IMG/VR virus record: IMGVR_UViG_3300003314_000006
Span: 1-28,878 of that record
Length of the DNA stretch: 28,878 nt
Source of the DNA: a virus
Direction: 5' to 3' (one strand)
Part shown: piece after piece, positions 13,910 to 22,257 of the stretch
Layout: each line of letters opens with the position of its first letter
How positions within the stretch are numbered: position 1 is the stretch's first letter
Notes under the pieces: generated by a model
The model's input: the letters and a program-made list of their open reading frames with translations, nothing else
Told to the model about the DNA's origin: nothing
The model's database searches: none
Made by a program: the position numbers and the translations under genes

Positions 13910-14416
13910 ATGCTACCCAAGAAAGCTATTTCTACCTTTATTAGCGCATTGAATAGCCGGATTCCCCCTCCGGTGCATACAGCCGGGATTCAGGATTCAC
14001 GTCCTGTTCCGGCAGTTCTCATTGAGAATATGGCAATCGATGAGAAGAACTATCATAACTCCAACCACGCCGGTTCGGAGTATGATTCAAATGGTAATGT
14101 CACAACAGAGATTTTCCGACATTACTACGAGCTTCGATTAGAACTTCTCGTTCGAGATGACGATGAAGTTCAGGCATTTGATTATCTCGGTCAGCTCAAA
14201 ACGGCGCTCGCTGAGATGGGTCGTGACCCACAAGGAACGATCCACAGCCACGTCAATGAACTGAATACCGGCGATTCTGGAGAAGTTTCTTATCAGTTCT
14301 ACGAGCCGGTTGAAACCGAGATCAATCAATCAGTTGTCTTGACAACGTTCTACGAGTCTCAAAATTCGAATCCCGATACCATCCAGAGCATCGGGAGCGA
14401 CTACACTTTCTCTTAA
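13910..14416 (+). CDS. Tail terminator / tail completion protein
   Basis: 168 residues directly before the sheath gene. Strand-helix pattern with YYELRLELLVRDDDEVQAFDYLGQLKTALAEM (about 66-97) fits the tail terminator fold: a central sheet with a long helix that caps the tail and joins it to the neck. Family inferred from fold pattern and order. Confidence 0.65.
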   Translation: MLPKKAISTFISALNSRIPPPVHTAGIQDSRPVPAVLIENMAIDEKNYHNSNHAGSEYDSNGNVTTEIFRHYYELRLELLVRDDDEVQAFDYLGQLKTALAEMGRDPQGTIHSHVNELNTGDSGEVSYQFYEPVETEINQSVVLTTFYESQNSNPDTIQSIGSDYTFS

Positions 14417-14422
14417 TTTACT

Positions 14423-15730
14423 ATGGCAGATTACGGCACTACAGTTGAACCCGGTATTGTTACCGACGTTTCGAGCGCGACGACCGTCTCTACCGGCGGC
14501 GCTTCGCCCTCGGACGTTGGCATTGTTGGACAGGCGGATCTTGGAGGTGGCTCTGCACAAGGCTCAGCGACTCCCAACGAGGTTTATCTCGTCACCCGGT
14601 CTACTGATGCTCGGAACTGGTTCGGTGACGAAAGCCTTCTAACTGAGGCTGTTACGGACGCCCTCAATGAAGGGGCATATCCGGTCTATGCAGTCGCGGC
14701 TGAGGAAAAGACGGTCACTGGAGAGGATATTAGTGGAGCGAGTACGACGAATATCTCTCTCGCAGAAGCACCTCTCTCCGAGGATATTTCCGATATTACG
14801 GTCACTATCGACGGCACTGAGCTTAGCGGTAGTGTTGTTTACGACGATGTGACTACCCACTCGCCAGCGGCTGGTGAATACGTCGTCAATCCGGTCGAAT
14901 CGGAACTTGAGGTTGACGAAATCAACAGTGACTCAGACGACACGAATGACACTGTTGATTACGCATACTACGATTACCCCACAGCGCACCAGGCGATGGT
15001 CGACGGGGCGAGTGAGGCGATCGACTTCTTCGTTACCCTGAGCGAGAATCTGGATGTCAAGACGGACGTTCAGACGAAGGTCGGCAACATGGCGCAGGAA
15101 TACAACTTCGCTGTTGCTATTGTCGGAGCTGGCGCGAGAGTTGATCCTCAGAACTACACGAACAACTTCGATGACTCTCGAGTTCAGGTCGTCTACCCCA
15201 CTCGAGATGGTGACGACAAGAGTATCCTCGGCGCTTACGCTGGAAAGCGAGCGGCGCTTGGAATTACGACTACGCCGATCAACAAGCGACTTGACGCCGA
15301 GAAGGATCTCGCTGTCGGCCTGGACAAAGCACAGCGTGGTGAGCTGATCGATAGCTACGTCGTCCCTCTTGCTGAAGAAGCAGCGGGCGCACGTATCGCT
15401 GACGACGTTAATTCAGTCAGTGATAGCAACAGTGAGGAGGCGAACATTCGCTACGGCTTCACTCGTCTTGTTGTCGACTACGCTATCGAGACGGTTCATA
15501 CGAATGAAAAGCCGTTCATTGGGCGTCTCAACAGTCAGGCTATCCGCGATTCGCTCGAAGGTCTTCTGACGAGCCAGCTTCGGCCGCTCGAGCGTAGTAA
15601 CTCGATCATCGATTACAACGTCAGTGTTCGGAAGGTCGACGCGACGACCGCGAGTGTTGAGCTTGGCGTTACGACCGCGAAGCCTCTCCGCTTCATTGAG
15701 AACGAGATCGCCATCGGCGGCGTGCAGTAA
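14423..15730 (+). CDS. Tail sheath protein
   Basis: 435 residues. The N-terminus begins with the usual short arm (YGTTVEPGIVTDV), then an insertion domain. The C-terminal half contains the conserved sheath region: NIRYGFTRLVVDYAIETVHT, KPFIGRLNSQAIRDSLEGLLTSQLRPL and the final strands ending RFIENEIAIGG. It polymerises around the tube and contracts to drive the tail through the cell surface. Its presence indicates a myovirus-type particle. Codon use is close to that of the capsid gene, which suggests high expression. Confidence 0.93.
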   Translation: MADYGTTVEPGIVTDVSSATTVSTGGASPSDVGIVGQADLGGGSAQGSATPNEVYLVTRSTDARNWFGDESLLTEAVTDALNEGAYPVYAVAAEEKTVTGEDISGASTTNISLAEAPLSEDISDITVTIDGTELSGSVVYDDVTTHSPAAGEYVVNPVESELEVDEINSDSDDTNDTVDYAYYDYPTAHQAMVDGASEAIDFFVTLSENLDVKTDVQTKVGNMAQEYNFAVAIVGAGARVDPQNYTNNFDDSRVQVVYPTRDGDDKSILGAYAGKRAALGITTTPINKRLDAEKDLAVGLDKAQRGELIDSYVVPLAEEAAGARIADDVNSVSDSNSEEANIRYGFTRLVVDYAIETVHTNEKPFIGRLNSQAIRDSLEGLLTSQLRPLERSNSIIDYNVSVRKVDATTASVELGVTTAKPLRFIENEIAIGGVQ

Positions 15731-15755
15731 ACACTTATTTTCGAGGCTTTAATTT

Positions 15756-16262
15756 ATGGCAAACGCACCTTCTACTGTTGATCGCGTTGAATCGGCTGCG
15801 AACATCACTCTCACCATCTCTAAGGGTGGCGAAGCAATTACACCCGGTGGAGATAGCGGTTCCGAAGCAACCAGTGATGAAGTTGGAGCTGAAATTCTCA
15901 AAGTCCCGATCTCCCGCCTTGACCGGACTAAGGATATTGAGATTTCCGAAATTCGAGAGTCTTCGCTAAAAGCAAACGGTTATTCAGTCACGTCGATCTC
16001 GTTCTCCGGTTCAATGATGTTCAAGGGCGAGCGTGTTCGTGGAGAAGATGGATCTCCAACTCACATTGAGGATCTTCTCTTTGACGAGAACGACGTTCCG
16101 AACCCGGTTTCCATCACTATTTCCCACGAACTCTCTGGCAAATCCGAGACGTTTCAGGACGTTCTCGTGACGAGCGATGCGTATGAGAGTCAGAACGAGT
16201 CTGAAACTGAGACTTCGTTCGACTGGATTGCGATGGACAAGGATACCAGTTACTCGGAATAA
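15756..16262 (+). CDS. Tail tube protein
   Basis: 168 residues directly after the sheath, the normal order in contractile tails. It is beta-rich with a Gly/Ser loop (about 24-40), the strand pair YSVTSISFSGSMMFKGER, and a C-terminal strand-helix segment. The product forms the inner tube for DNA passage. It ends the first long operon, followed by a non-coding spacer. Confidence 0.8.
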   Translation: MANAPSTVDRVESAANITLTISKGGEAITPGGDSGSEATSDEVGAEILKVPISRLDRTKDIEISEIRESSLKANGYSVTSISFSGSMMFKGERVRGEDGSPTHIEDLLFDENDVPNPVSITISHELSGKSETFQDVLVTSDAYESQNESETETSFDWIAMDKDTSYSE

Positions 16263-16499
16263 TAACCAACTAACAACCCCATCGTTGTGGTGGGAGAGCA
16301 TATAAGGTCTTTAAAGACTTAATTCGGTATCTTTAAGTATTTAGTTACCGTCTATAGAGTGTGTGCGGTCGTGTGCGGGAACGAGCGGCCGTAGTGTTTT
16401 ACTCTATTGTATATGCTTAGTAATTCAATTCATTGAGGGAGGGTACTGATACCCCGCCTCAATGAATTGAATCACACAACGTTTACATATTCTATTACT
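16263..16499 (+). promoter_or_regulatory. Regulatory spacer before the tail operon
   Basis: The largest non-coding gap right of 1646. In order: ACAAC/GTTGT stem (16273-16288), TATA-like CATATAAG (16299-16306), perfect palindrome GTCTTTAAAGAC (16307-16318), tandem GTGTGCGG repeats (16361-16378), then the large inverted repeat 16423-16472. The start codon at 16500 is 36 bp after the late element. It probably ends the head operon and starts the tail operon. Confidence 0.6.
16423..16472. repeat. 16-bp inverted repeat containing the late element twice
   Basis: Arms 16423-16438 and 16457-16472 are perfect 16-bp inverted copies (ATTCAATTCATTGAGG and complement). Inside, GGGTA (16441-16445) and TACCC (16450-16454) pair around CTGA, with only two mismatched positions between the inner and outer stems. 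CCCCGCCTCAATGAATTGAA (16452-16471) is identical over 20 bp to the complement of 879-898. Confidence 0.75.
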
Positions 16500-17009
16500 A
16501 TGACTGAAGAATCTGAGAACCCCGGCAGTGACGACGATGTGAATATTTCCCGACTTCGAAATATCGCTACTCAAGGGAAGCTGTATCGAGAGACGCTGGA
16601 AGTTACCTACTTCGGCGAAGACCTCGAGCTTCACCTCCAGCCTGTTATCTCTCAGCGATTCCTGCCTATCGCAGCGATGCTTGAGGATAAGATGGACATG
16701 GACGCTGATGAAGCGCAGGATCGTCTCGAGAATGAGAAGGAGGATGGAAGCATTGATCCTGCGAACTTCGACGAGGAGTTCGTTGTTATCATGTCGGAGT
16801 TGGCTATCCGTGGCATTGACTCTGAGAAGGGTGACGCGGAAGGTGAGACTGAGGAAGGTCTTCGAGAGATTTTCGGTATCTCGGATGAGGAAGACGAGAA
16901 CATCGGTCTGATCGGTGGGATTGTACTCGAGATCGCCGAACGTGTTCTCTCTATCTCGTCCGACGCGGAGAAGGCAGAATCCTTTCGCAGAGACGGGGGC
17001 AGCGAGTAG
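16500..17009 (+). CDS. Tail assembly chaperone, short form (gpG-like)
   Basis: 169 residues from ATG 16500. The open frame extends upstream to 16467, but that part lies in the operator, so this ATG is preferred. It lies between tube and tape measure, the fixed place of tail assembly chaperones. It has an N-terminal strand region (YRETLEVTYFGEDLELHLQPV) and then acidic helices. The next frame, shifted by +1 relative to this one, is open from 16915 and overlaps its end, suggesting a ribosomal frameshift to a longer form as in lambda G/GT. Chaperones coat the tape measure during tube assembly and are absent from virions. Confidence 0.75.
   Translation: MTEESENPGSDDDVNISRLRNIATQGKLYRETLEVTYFGEDLELHLQPVISQRFLPIAAMLEDKMDMDADEAQDRLENEKEDGSIDPANFDEEFVVIMSELAIRGIDSEKGDAEGETEEGLREIFGISDEEDENIGLIGGIVLEIAERVLSISSDAEKAESFRRDGGSE
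16995..17000 (+). other. Candidate programmed frameshift site
   Basis: GGGGGC lies three codons before the TAG at 17007 in the frame GAC GGG GGC AGC. A shift of -2 or +1 here joins ...RRDGG to AASSIIGMQSEMG in the next frame. The site resembles the G-rich -2 site I recall for phage Mu tail chaperone genes. Prediction only. Confidence 0.5.
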
Positions 17010-17019
17010 TATAATCGGG

Positions 17020-17280
17020 ATGCAGTCTGAGATGGGGATTGGTATCGTCGGCGAGGACCAGACCGACATAACCCCATTTCAGCGCCAAGTATTCGAAGCT
17101 GAGCAGGCGAGGAAGGCTCGGGCGAAGGAGAAGAAGATGGAGGAGGCCAAAGGTGGTGGCGGTGGACGACCGCGAAACTCTGCCGCTGGTGCTGGTGGAC
17201 CTACTAAATCGAGATCAGAGACTGTCCGGTACAATAGCGAAGGCGAGAGGGAAGACGACGATACGCTTGAAGTGATCTAA
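17020..17280 (+). CDS. Tail assembly chaperone, downstream part (T-like)
   Basis: 86 residues if read from ATG 17020, but the frame is open from 16915 and the ATG has no clear Shine-Dalgarno sequence, so it is more likely made as the C-terminal part of a frameshift fusion with the previous gene. Residues include a charged helix (QVFEAEQARKARAKEKKMEEAK), a Gly-rich linker and an acidic end. In other tailed viruses the T part recruits the tape measure. Its stop overlaps the tape-measure start (TAATG). Confidence 0.6.
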   Translation: MQSEMGIGIVGEDQTDITPFQRQVFEAEQARKARAKEKKMEEAKGGGGGRPRNSAAGAGGPTKSRSETVRYNSEGEREDDDTLEVI

Positions 17281-19310
17281 TGACTGTTAGTATTGACATT
17301 GACTTAGACGCCCTTGGCGCTAAGCAGGAGATCGGACAGCTCAAGCTCATGCTTGAGAGCCTGGACGATGACCTGAATATTGACTTCGATCTCGATGGCG
17401 ACATTGGGGACACTATTGACAAGCTCAGTGAGGCTATGGACGATCTTTCTGAGTCTTTCAACAGCGACCTCAATGAAACGATCGACCGCCTCGAGAGTCT
17501 GGAGTTTGATGATATTAGCGTCAAGCGTGGGTATGGTAATTCCGGTGGCGATACCGGGAGTGATAGCGGAGATCGACATGTCCCTTCCGCTCGGCAGTAT
17601 TTCTCTGGTGGACCTCTCAATGATGACGATGGGGGACAACCACTTCAGAGATCCCTTCAAAAATTCCATCGGAATATTGAGAGTATTTCAGACTTCAACG
17701 GTGTAGCCTCCCGCCTCAATGATTTCGAACGTACTGATCGGTTCAGTAGGATAAACAGTGATGTTCCTAATTGGACTGGTGATTACGACTTTGATTCTTC
17801 GTTCGAGGATCGTATAGATAGTTCTATATTTGACTCCTTTGATCGAAGCGAGGAGGAGATTAAATCGAGGATGGGGTATAGCCCTACTGAATCGATGAGT
17901 AGGATTAGAGGGACCAGTGATATGGATCTCCTATCTTGGGATGCGGATCAACCGTCCCCACTCTCTGATGAGCTGAGAAAAGTTTGGGGAGAGCCAGAGA
18001 ATACCGACCCCTTCAACTTCGGAGCTGATATTGGTCTTCCGGGGAAAAACAAGAATGGAAAAGGGTCTTTATCTAATCTTCCGAAAAAGTTCAAGAACAT
18101 CAGAACCGTCGTTGATGGACTGAGTAATTCAGTCAAACGGTTAATCCCGTCGATGAGTACGTGGATTAACCTCGTCGGTATGGCTGTTCCTGCTCTTGGT
18201 GCATTAGCTGTTCAAGCACTTGGAGTTGCATCAGCTATGGGTGCGATAGCTCTGGCTGGTGGAGCTATGATCGGCCTCGGTCTGCTCGGTCACGGAGATA
18301 CGATGGCTGAGTCCATGCGGAACGCAAAGCAGCAGATTTCCAATCTGAAGCAGAATCTGTTCGAGGAGTTCGAACCTGTTGCTGACATGTTCGCCCCGAT
18401 ACAAGAGGAGTTCTTCAATTTCATCCCGACGCAGATGGATGGGATTACTGGATCTCTGGAGGGTCTTCGGGTTTTCAAAGACGATATTTTCAGCCTATTC
18501 CGTGGCGGGACTCAATTTATTTCTGAGTTCATTGATGTTATCACTGAGAATGAATCGATAATCAGCGACCTCACAAAGACGTTCTCGAAGTTGATCGGGC
18601 AGAGTATTCTCGATTTCTTCGAGTGGTTACTCCAGTCCACAAGTGAGAATAAGCAAATGCTCATTGAGCTTGGGGGAATCCTCAAGACGGTCGCGAGTGC
18701 TATCTATAACGTCTTCATGATGGTTAGCCGTGCGATCATCATGCTCCGTCCGTTCTTCTCGATTCTATCATGGATTGGGAAGCTGATGAACAACTCTCTC
18801 ATTTCCGGTATGGTTGCGGTTGTCGCAGTCATGTATGTAGTCGCCTCGGCTATTGGAGGTATCATCTCGAGTATGACGGTATTAGCCTCAGTTCTTGGGA
18901 CTGGACTAATCCCGTTATTCAGTTCGATGTTCACCTACCTCTCGACATATATCTTCCAAACGTTAGCGGCGACTATGGCTAACTACGGTCTTGCTGCATC
19001 AATCGCCAACGTCGCTGCTGCTCTTGGAACTCTGTTGGCGATGACTGGAGTCGGACTTCTCCTTGCTGGTGGGGGTCTTGCTCTTGGTAAGATGATGGGG
19101 ATTGGTGATGTTCCTGGTGGTAAGGGAGCATCTTCCTCTATCGGAAATTGGAGTGGTGGTTCTGGTGGTGGAAAGACCGTGGTCAATGAAGGCGATACGG
19201 TGAACGTCGATATTGGAGACTCTGACACCGCTTCTATTGAGAAGTTCGCAGACATGCGTGGAAGTGGTGGTGATAGAGGGCCGATCGGCGGCAGTTACAC
19301 CAGCGACTGA
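17280..19310 (+). CDS. Tape measure protein
   Basis: 676 residues. The N-terminus is a coiled coil (about 10-80) with DALGAKQEIGQLKLMLESL typical of tape measures, followed by a long polar stretch. Hydrophobic Gly/Ala-rich segments (about 290-340 and 485-610) could cross the membrane during ejection. The C-terminus is Gly/Ser-rich. At the usual rise of about 0.15 nm per residue the tail would be near 100 nm. Encoded after the chaperones and before baseplate genes. T-rich bases follow. Confidence 0.9.
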   Translation: MTVSIDIDLDALGAKQEIGQLKLMLESLDDDLNIDFDLDGDIGDTIDKLSEAMDDLSESFNSDLNETIDRLESLEFDDISVKRGYGNSGGDTGSDSGDRHVPSARQYFSGGPLNDDDGGQPLQRSLQKFHRNIESISDFNGVASRLNDFERTDRFSRINSDVPNWTGDYDFDSSFEDRIDSSIFDSFDRSEEEIKSRMGYSPTESMSRIRGTSDMDLLSWDADQPSPLSDELRKVWGEPENTDPFNFGADIGLPGKNKNGKGSLSNLPKKFKNIRTVVDGLSNSVKRLIPSMSTWINLVGMAVPALGALAVQALGVASAMGAIALAGGAMIGLGLLGHGDTMAESMRNAKQQISNLKQNLFEEFEPVADMFAPIQEEFFNFIPTQMDGITGSLEGLRVFKDDIFSLFRGGTQFISEFIDVITENESIISDLTKTFSKLIGQSILDFFEWLLQSTSENKQMLIELGGILKTVASAIYNVFMMVSRAIIMLRPFFSILSWIGKLMNNSLISGMVAVVAVMYVVASAIGGIISSMTVLASVLGTGLIPLFSSMFTYLSTYIFQTLAATMANYGLAASIANVAAALGTLLAMTGVGLLLAGGGLALGKMMGIGDVPGGKGASSSIGNWSGGSGGGKTVVNEGDTVNVDIGDSDTASIEKFADMRGSGGDRGPIGGSYTSD

Positions 19311-19321
19311 TTCTGTTTTAC

Positions 19322-19327
19322 TTTTTT
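19322..19327 (+). terminator. Oligo-T run after the tape measure gene
   Basis: TTTTTT lies 11 bp after the stop and 7 bp before the next ATG, preceded by another TTTT. A possible partial terminator; equally it may simply be AT-rich leader sequence. Confidence 0.35.
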
Positions 19328-19334
19328 GTACTTT

Positions 19335-19847
19335 ATGACACAATCTACTGAATTAGAAGATGCTGGACCTAACGACCAATTAGTTTTCAGCGTTGTCGCT
19401 AAAGATGAAGATGGTAATAGAGCTTTTTCTGACGGAGATGATTACTATCTAAGATTTTCTCCAGAATTTTATCCAGATAGGTTTAACAAAGTAATGGAGA
19501 AAGAGTTGAACCGAGATGGGAACCAATGTCAGGGGGAAGACGTTTCTATCAAAAATCTAAAAAATTCTGATATTCATGCAACTGGTGTATGCTTCGCAAG
19601 ACAAGTTCCAGTTCTTGAAGAAATGCATGCACATGAAGGGAAGGTAGACCTCTACACACCGATCTCTCCCAACGGCGGCCTCGAAGCGTATGTGAAGAAA
19701 ATAGAAATTGGAGAGATAAACGGTTGGAATCCACATGAAGGTGAGTGGATGTTTGATTATACTCTCGACTTTGTTTCTACTGGTCGTGATGAATATGGGA
19801 CGGATGGTCGAAATGACGTAATCACCTCTATGCTGAAATCCAAATGA
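19335..19847 (+). CDS. Tail/baseplate adaptor protein (gpU-like, tentative)
   Basis: 170 residues, the first gene after the tape measure. The frame is open to 19326 (TTG), but ATG 19335 is preferred. The pattern CFARQVPVLEEMHAHEGKVDLYTP...AYVKKIEIGEI...FDYTLDFVSTG suggests a beta-rich tail or baseplate adaptor, comparable in place to P2 gpU or LysM-adjacent hub proteins. It starts AT-rich compared with its neighbours. It overlaps the next gene by 4 bp. The specific family is uncertain. Confidence 0.6.
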   Translation: MTQSTELEDAGPNDQLVFSVVAKDEDGNRAFSDGDDYYLRFSPEFYPDRFNKVMEKELNRDGNQCQGEDVSIKNLKNSDIHATGVCFARQVPVLEEMHAHEGKVDLYTPISPNGGLEAYVKKIEIGEINGWNPHEGEWMFDYTLDFVSTGRDEYGTDGRNDVITSMLKSK

Positions 19848-21292
19848 CTTGTGAAAACTCTGCCAACATCAACTTCGAATTTCGGGATAACGATGAGAAC
19901 ACATATCTGAAGATCCGCCCCCGCTCAATGCAGTTTGACAGAACGAGAGGTAAGTTCGATTACTGCGAAGCGGAGTTTTCAGACGAGGTTGCGAATCATC
20001 TACGACCAGCTCTCGAGAACGATGATTCTGTCCTACGGCATCCACTTCCAGTGTATATCTTCATTGACGGGGAGGCTATCTACCGACTCCTTTGGGTTCC
20101 TGACGGAGTGAGATTCGTCGAGGATGGAGTTCACGTAGAGTTCCACGATCCTCAGAAGGTCCTCACTGAAGGTACGGTAGACTGGAAACGGGAGAGTGTT
20201 ACTCTCGAGGAGGCGTATGATTATGTCTTCAACCAGCGTGACAAATCTGGTCCGAATTTCTTCAACGGGATAAAATACACTGTCCCTGAGGAAGCGTATG
20301 ACGAACTTCGTACTACCAGGACTGATGGACCTCTATGGCTTACTGGTGACGATCGAGAAACTGAGGATCTACTCCAAGAGGAAGCATACGAGGAAGAAAT
20401 CTTAGGCTTTTCAGAGAGCAAGCAGATTGCAAAGCTCGAGGAAGAAAACGTCTACAACATCATCAAAGGACATTACGCGATCGACTTCGATAAGATTTCT
20501 CCGTGGGAGTGTATCACGAAGCTGAACGAGAAATTCGGTGTTCGAACATGGGCTGCTCCTGATGGTTATCTCTACGTAGGCGCTCGATCTTCTACTGGAG
20601 TACACCACCTTACAGCGCCTGACGATGAGCGTGTGTGGAAGTTGACTGACTATGGAATCACCCCACCTCGAGATCCTGTTGTTCGGTCAGTCGTCCGTGG
20701 TGGATGGACTGACGATCCGAGTGAGGGATGGGTTGAGCAGGCTGGTGAGCTTCTGAATCTAAATCGAGGGACGAAAGACTTCCGAGTTGAAGCAGTCGCC
20801 TCTCGAGAGATTAGCTCATTCCTCGGTCAGAAGATTACATACGAATATCCAGGCGCTAAGCGGGACGTTCTTGAAAGCCTCGCGAAACAGAAGATGATGG
20901 CTAAGCAGCGGGAACAACAGTCTGGATACATTGAGCTTCTTCCAGAGTTCTCTGGATCTGCTGTTTCGAATATCCGCTACGCGGCGATCGGGGATACAAT
21001 TCAGACGATCCCACCGGATGATGACTCAGACGATGGGTCGGTCTGTGATACGAAGATTCACAACGAAACTTTCGACGTTGTTGGTGTGCAGCATGAATTG
21101 ACCGACGATGGGAATTGGAATCTGAGGCTGGACGTTACGAAGAAGCTTGATGGAAAGTTAGATCCTGCGAACATCGATACTCAACTTCGCTACTACGACC
21201 CCCACGCTAAGGAGTACATTGAGGGGGATAATTACGATAATCTCTCTGACAAGGAAGGAGACGGATTCTTCGCAGGAATGGAGCTTGGATAA
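19844..21292 (+). CDS. Baseplate hub protein (gpD/gp27-like)
   Basis: 482 residues. Size and layout fit hub proteins of contractile tails: an N-terminal beta domain (residues 1-120, with FDYCEAEFSDEVANHLRP and VYIFIDGEAIYRLLW), a central helical domain, WECITKLNEKFGVRTWAAPDGYLYVG (the late-control-D-type segment, about 224-249), and a C-terminal beta domain with FDVVGVQHELTDDGNWNLRLDVT. It would form the trimeric hub that carries the spike encoded next. Confidence 0.8.
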   Translation: MTCENSANINFEFRDNDENTYLKIRPRSMQFDRTRGKFDYCEAEFSDEVANHLRPALENDDSVLRHPLPVYIFIDGEAIYRLLWVPDGVRFVEDGVHVEFHDPQKVLTEGTVDWKRESVTLEEAYDYVFNQRDKSGPNFFNGIKYTVPEEAYDELRTTRTDGPLWLTGDDRETEDLLQEEAYEEEILGFSESKQIAKLEEENVYNIIKGHYAIDFDKISPWECITKLNEKFGVRTWAAPDGYLYVGARSSTGVHHLTAPDDERVWKLTDYGITPPRDPVVRSVVRGGWTDDPSEGWVEQAGELLNLNRGTKDFRVEAVASREISSFLGQKITYEYPGAKRDVLESLAKQKMMAKQREQQSGYIELLPEFSGSAVSNIRYAAIGDTIQTIPPDDDSDDGSVCDTKIHNETFDVVGVQHELTDDGNWNLRLDVTKKLDGKLDPANIDTQLRYYDPHAKEYIEGDNYDNLSDKEGDGFFAGMELG

Positions 21293-21301
21293 TACTGATT
21301 T

Positions 21302-21883
21302 ATGAAGCATGGAATAGTCACATCTAAAGAGATCAATAGCGACGGTAACGTAATTCTCACAGTTCAATCCAGCCGTGCGGGAGTGACGTGGAAGCCGGTT
21401 CCCGTAGCTCAGGATCATCCTGGTGCTATTCAAAACATTGAGGAGGGGTGGCACGTAGCCCTCGCTCAATGTGATGATGGTCTTTGGATCTGCATGGGAG
21501 TTATCAATACAGATCCAGACCAGCTTCCAGACTCTCTCGAGAAGAAAGAGCAGTCCATGAAGTTCGATGACGGTACTGAGATTTCTACCCGGTTGAACGA
21601 CGCTGGTGATTACGACATGACGGTTTCAGCGTCGGGTAAGACGACGATCAAAGCGACTGGAGATGTGGAGATCACGTCAGAAGGGAACGCTCTACTGAAT
21701 GCTACCGGAGACGTGACGATCGGAGATGCAGCTAACGCGGTGAAGCTTGCGGTGCAGAATCACACTCACGATTACGACGATAGTACGATAAATGACACTG
21801 AAGATGGTTCTGGCAGTTCGTCAACTTCTACAAAGACGACTTCACCGCCTAAAGAGGCTGGTACTGCTACTTTAGTTGAATAG
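21302..21883 (+). CDS. Baseplate spike protein (gpV-like)
   Basis: 193 residues. An OB-fold domain (about 1-70) is followed by a beta-helix with short repeats (KTTIKATGDVEITSEGNALL, ATGDVTIGDAANAVKL) and the end motif NHTHDYDD, where H154 and H156 form the HxH used to bind iron at the spike tip in P2 gpV. The last 35 residues are a Ser/Thr-rich extension. The trimer pierces or binds the cell surface at the tip of the tail. Confidence 0.87.
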   Translation: MKHGIVTSKEINSDGNVILTVQSSRAGVTWKPVPVAQDHPGAIQNIEEGWHVALAQCDDGLWICMGVINTDPDQLPDSLEKKEQSMKFDDGTEISTRLNDAGDYDMTVSASGKTTIKATGDVEITSEGNALLNATGDVTIGDAANAVKLAVQNHTHDYDDSTINDTEDGSGSSSTSTKTTSPPKEAGTATLVE

Positions 21884-21929
21884 GGTACTTAAACCCTTTA
21901 CCATTAATATTATTAGAGAACTCTTTTTT
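21882..21929 (+). promoter_or_regulatory. Spacer with inverted repeat, shared 13-mer and T-run
   Basis: AGGGT (21882-21886) and ACCCT (21893-21897) pair around ACTTAA. TTTACCATTAATA (21897-21909) is identical to 1427-1439. TTTTTT (21924-21929) precedes the next ATG. It may be an internal promoter or a terminator/promoter switch for the baseplate wedge genes. Confidence 0.45.
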
Positions 21930-21930
21930 C

Positions 21931-22257
21931 ATGGTCGATCTTGCCCTCGATAGCGACTTCTCCGTTTTTCTAAACGACAAAAACGGGTTGAGTACAGTAG
22001 ACGGACGTTCTGAGTTTGAACAATCTGTTCGTGTCATGGTCACTGATTTCATGTACCGATCAGTCATTGGTGACTCTGATCCTGAGGAGATCGAGAACAA
22101 GATTCGACTACAAGTTTCGCGCGTAGCTCGTCGTCATGATCGATTGAGCAGTATTTCGAATATTGACGTATCTCCATCTGACGACGATCCTCATACTTAC
22201 AACGTTCGTATCAATTATAATTCCGATTCTATTTCTGAATTTGAGGTTTCTGAATGA
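21931..22257 (+). CDS. Baseplate wedge protein, gp25-like
   Basis: 108 residues. The order LNDKNGLSTVDGRSEFEQSVRVMVTDFMYRSV followed by a helix and a final strand pair (DPHTYNVRINYNSD) fits the gp25/W family, a lysozyme-like-fold wedge protein that starts sheath polymerisation. It is followed by baseplate J, as in most contractile systems; the overlap is 4 bp (ATGA). Confidence 0.85.
   Translation: MVDLALDSDFSVFLNDKNGLSTVDGRSEFEQSVRVMVTDFMYRSVIGDSDPEEIENKIRLQVSRVARRHDRLSSISNIDVSPSDDDPHTYNVRINYNSDSISEFEVSE

Noticed and set aside
16425-17069. Minus-strand frame of 214 codons
   Set aside because: Covers the operator hairpin and both chaperone frames in antisense; the plus-strand genes fit the conserved tail order.
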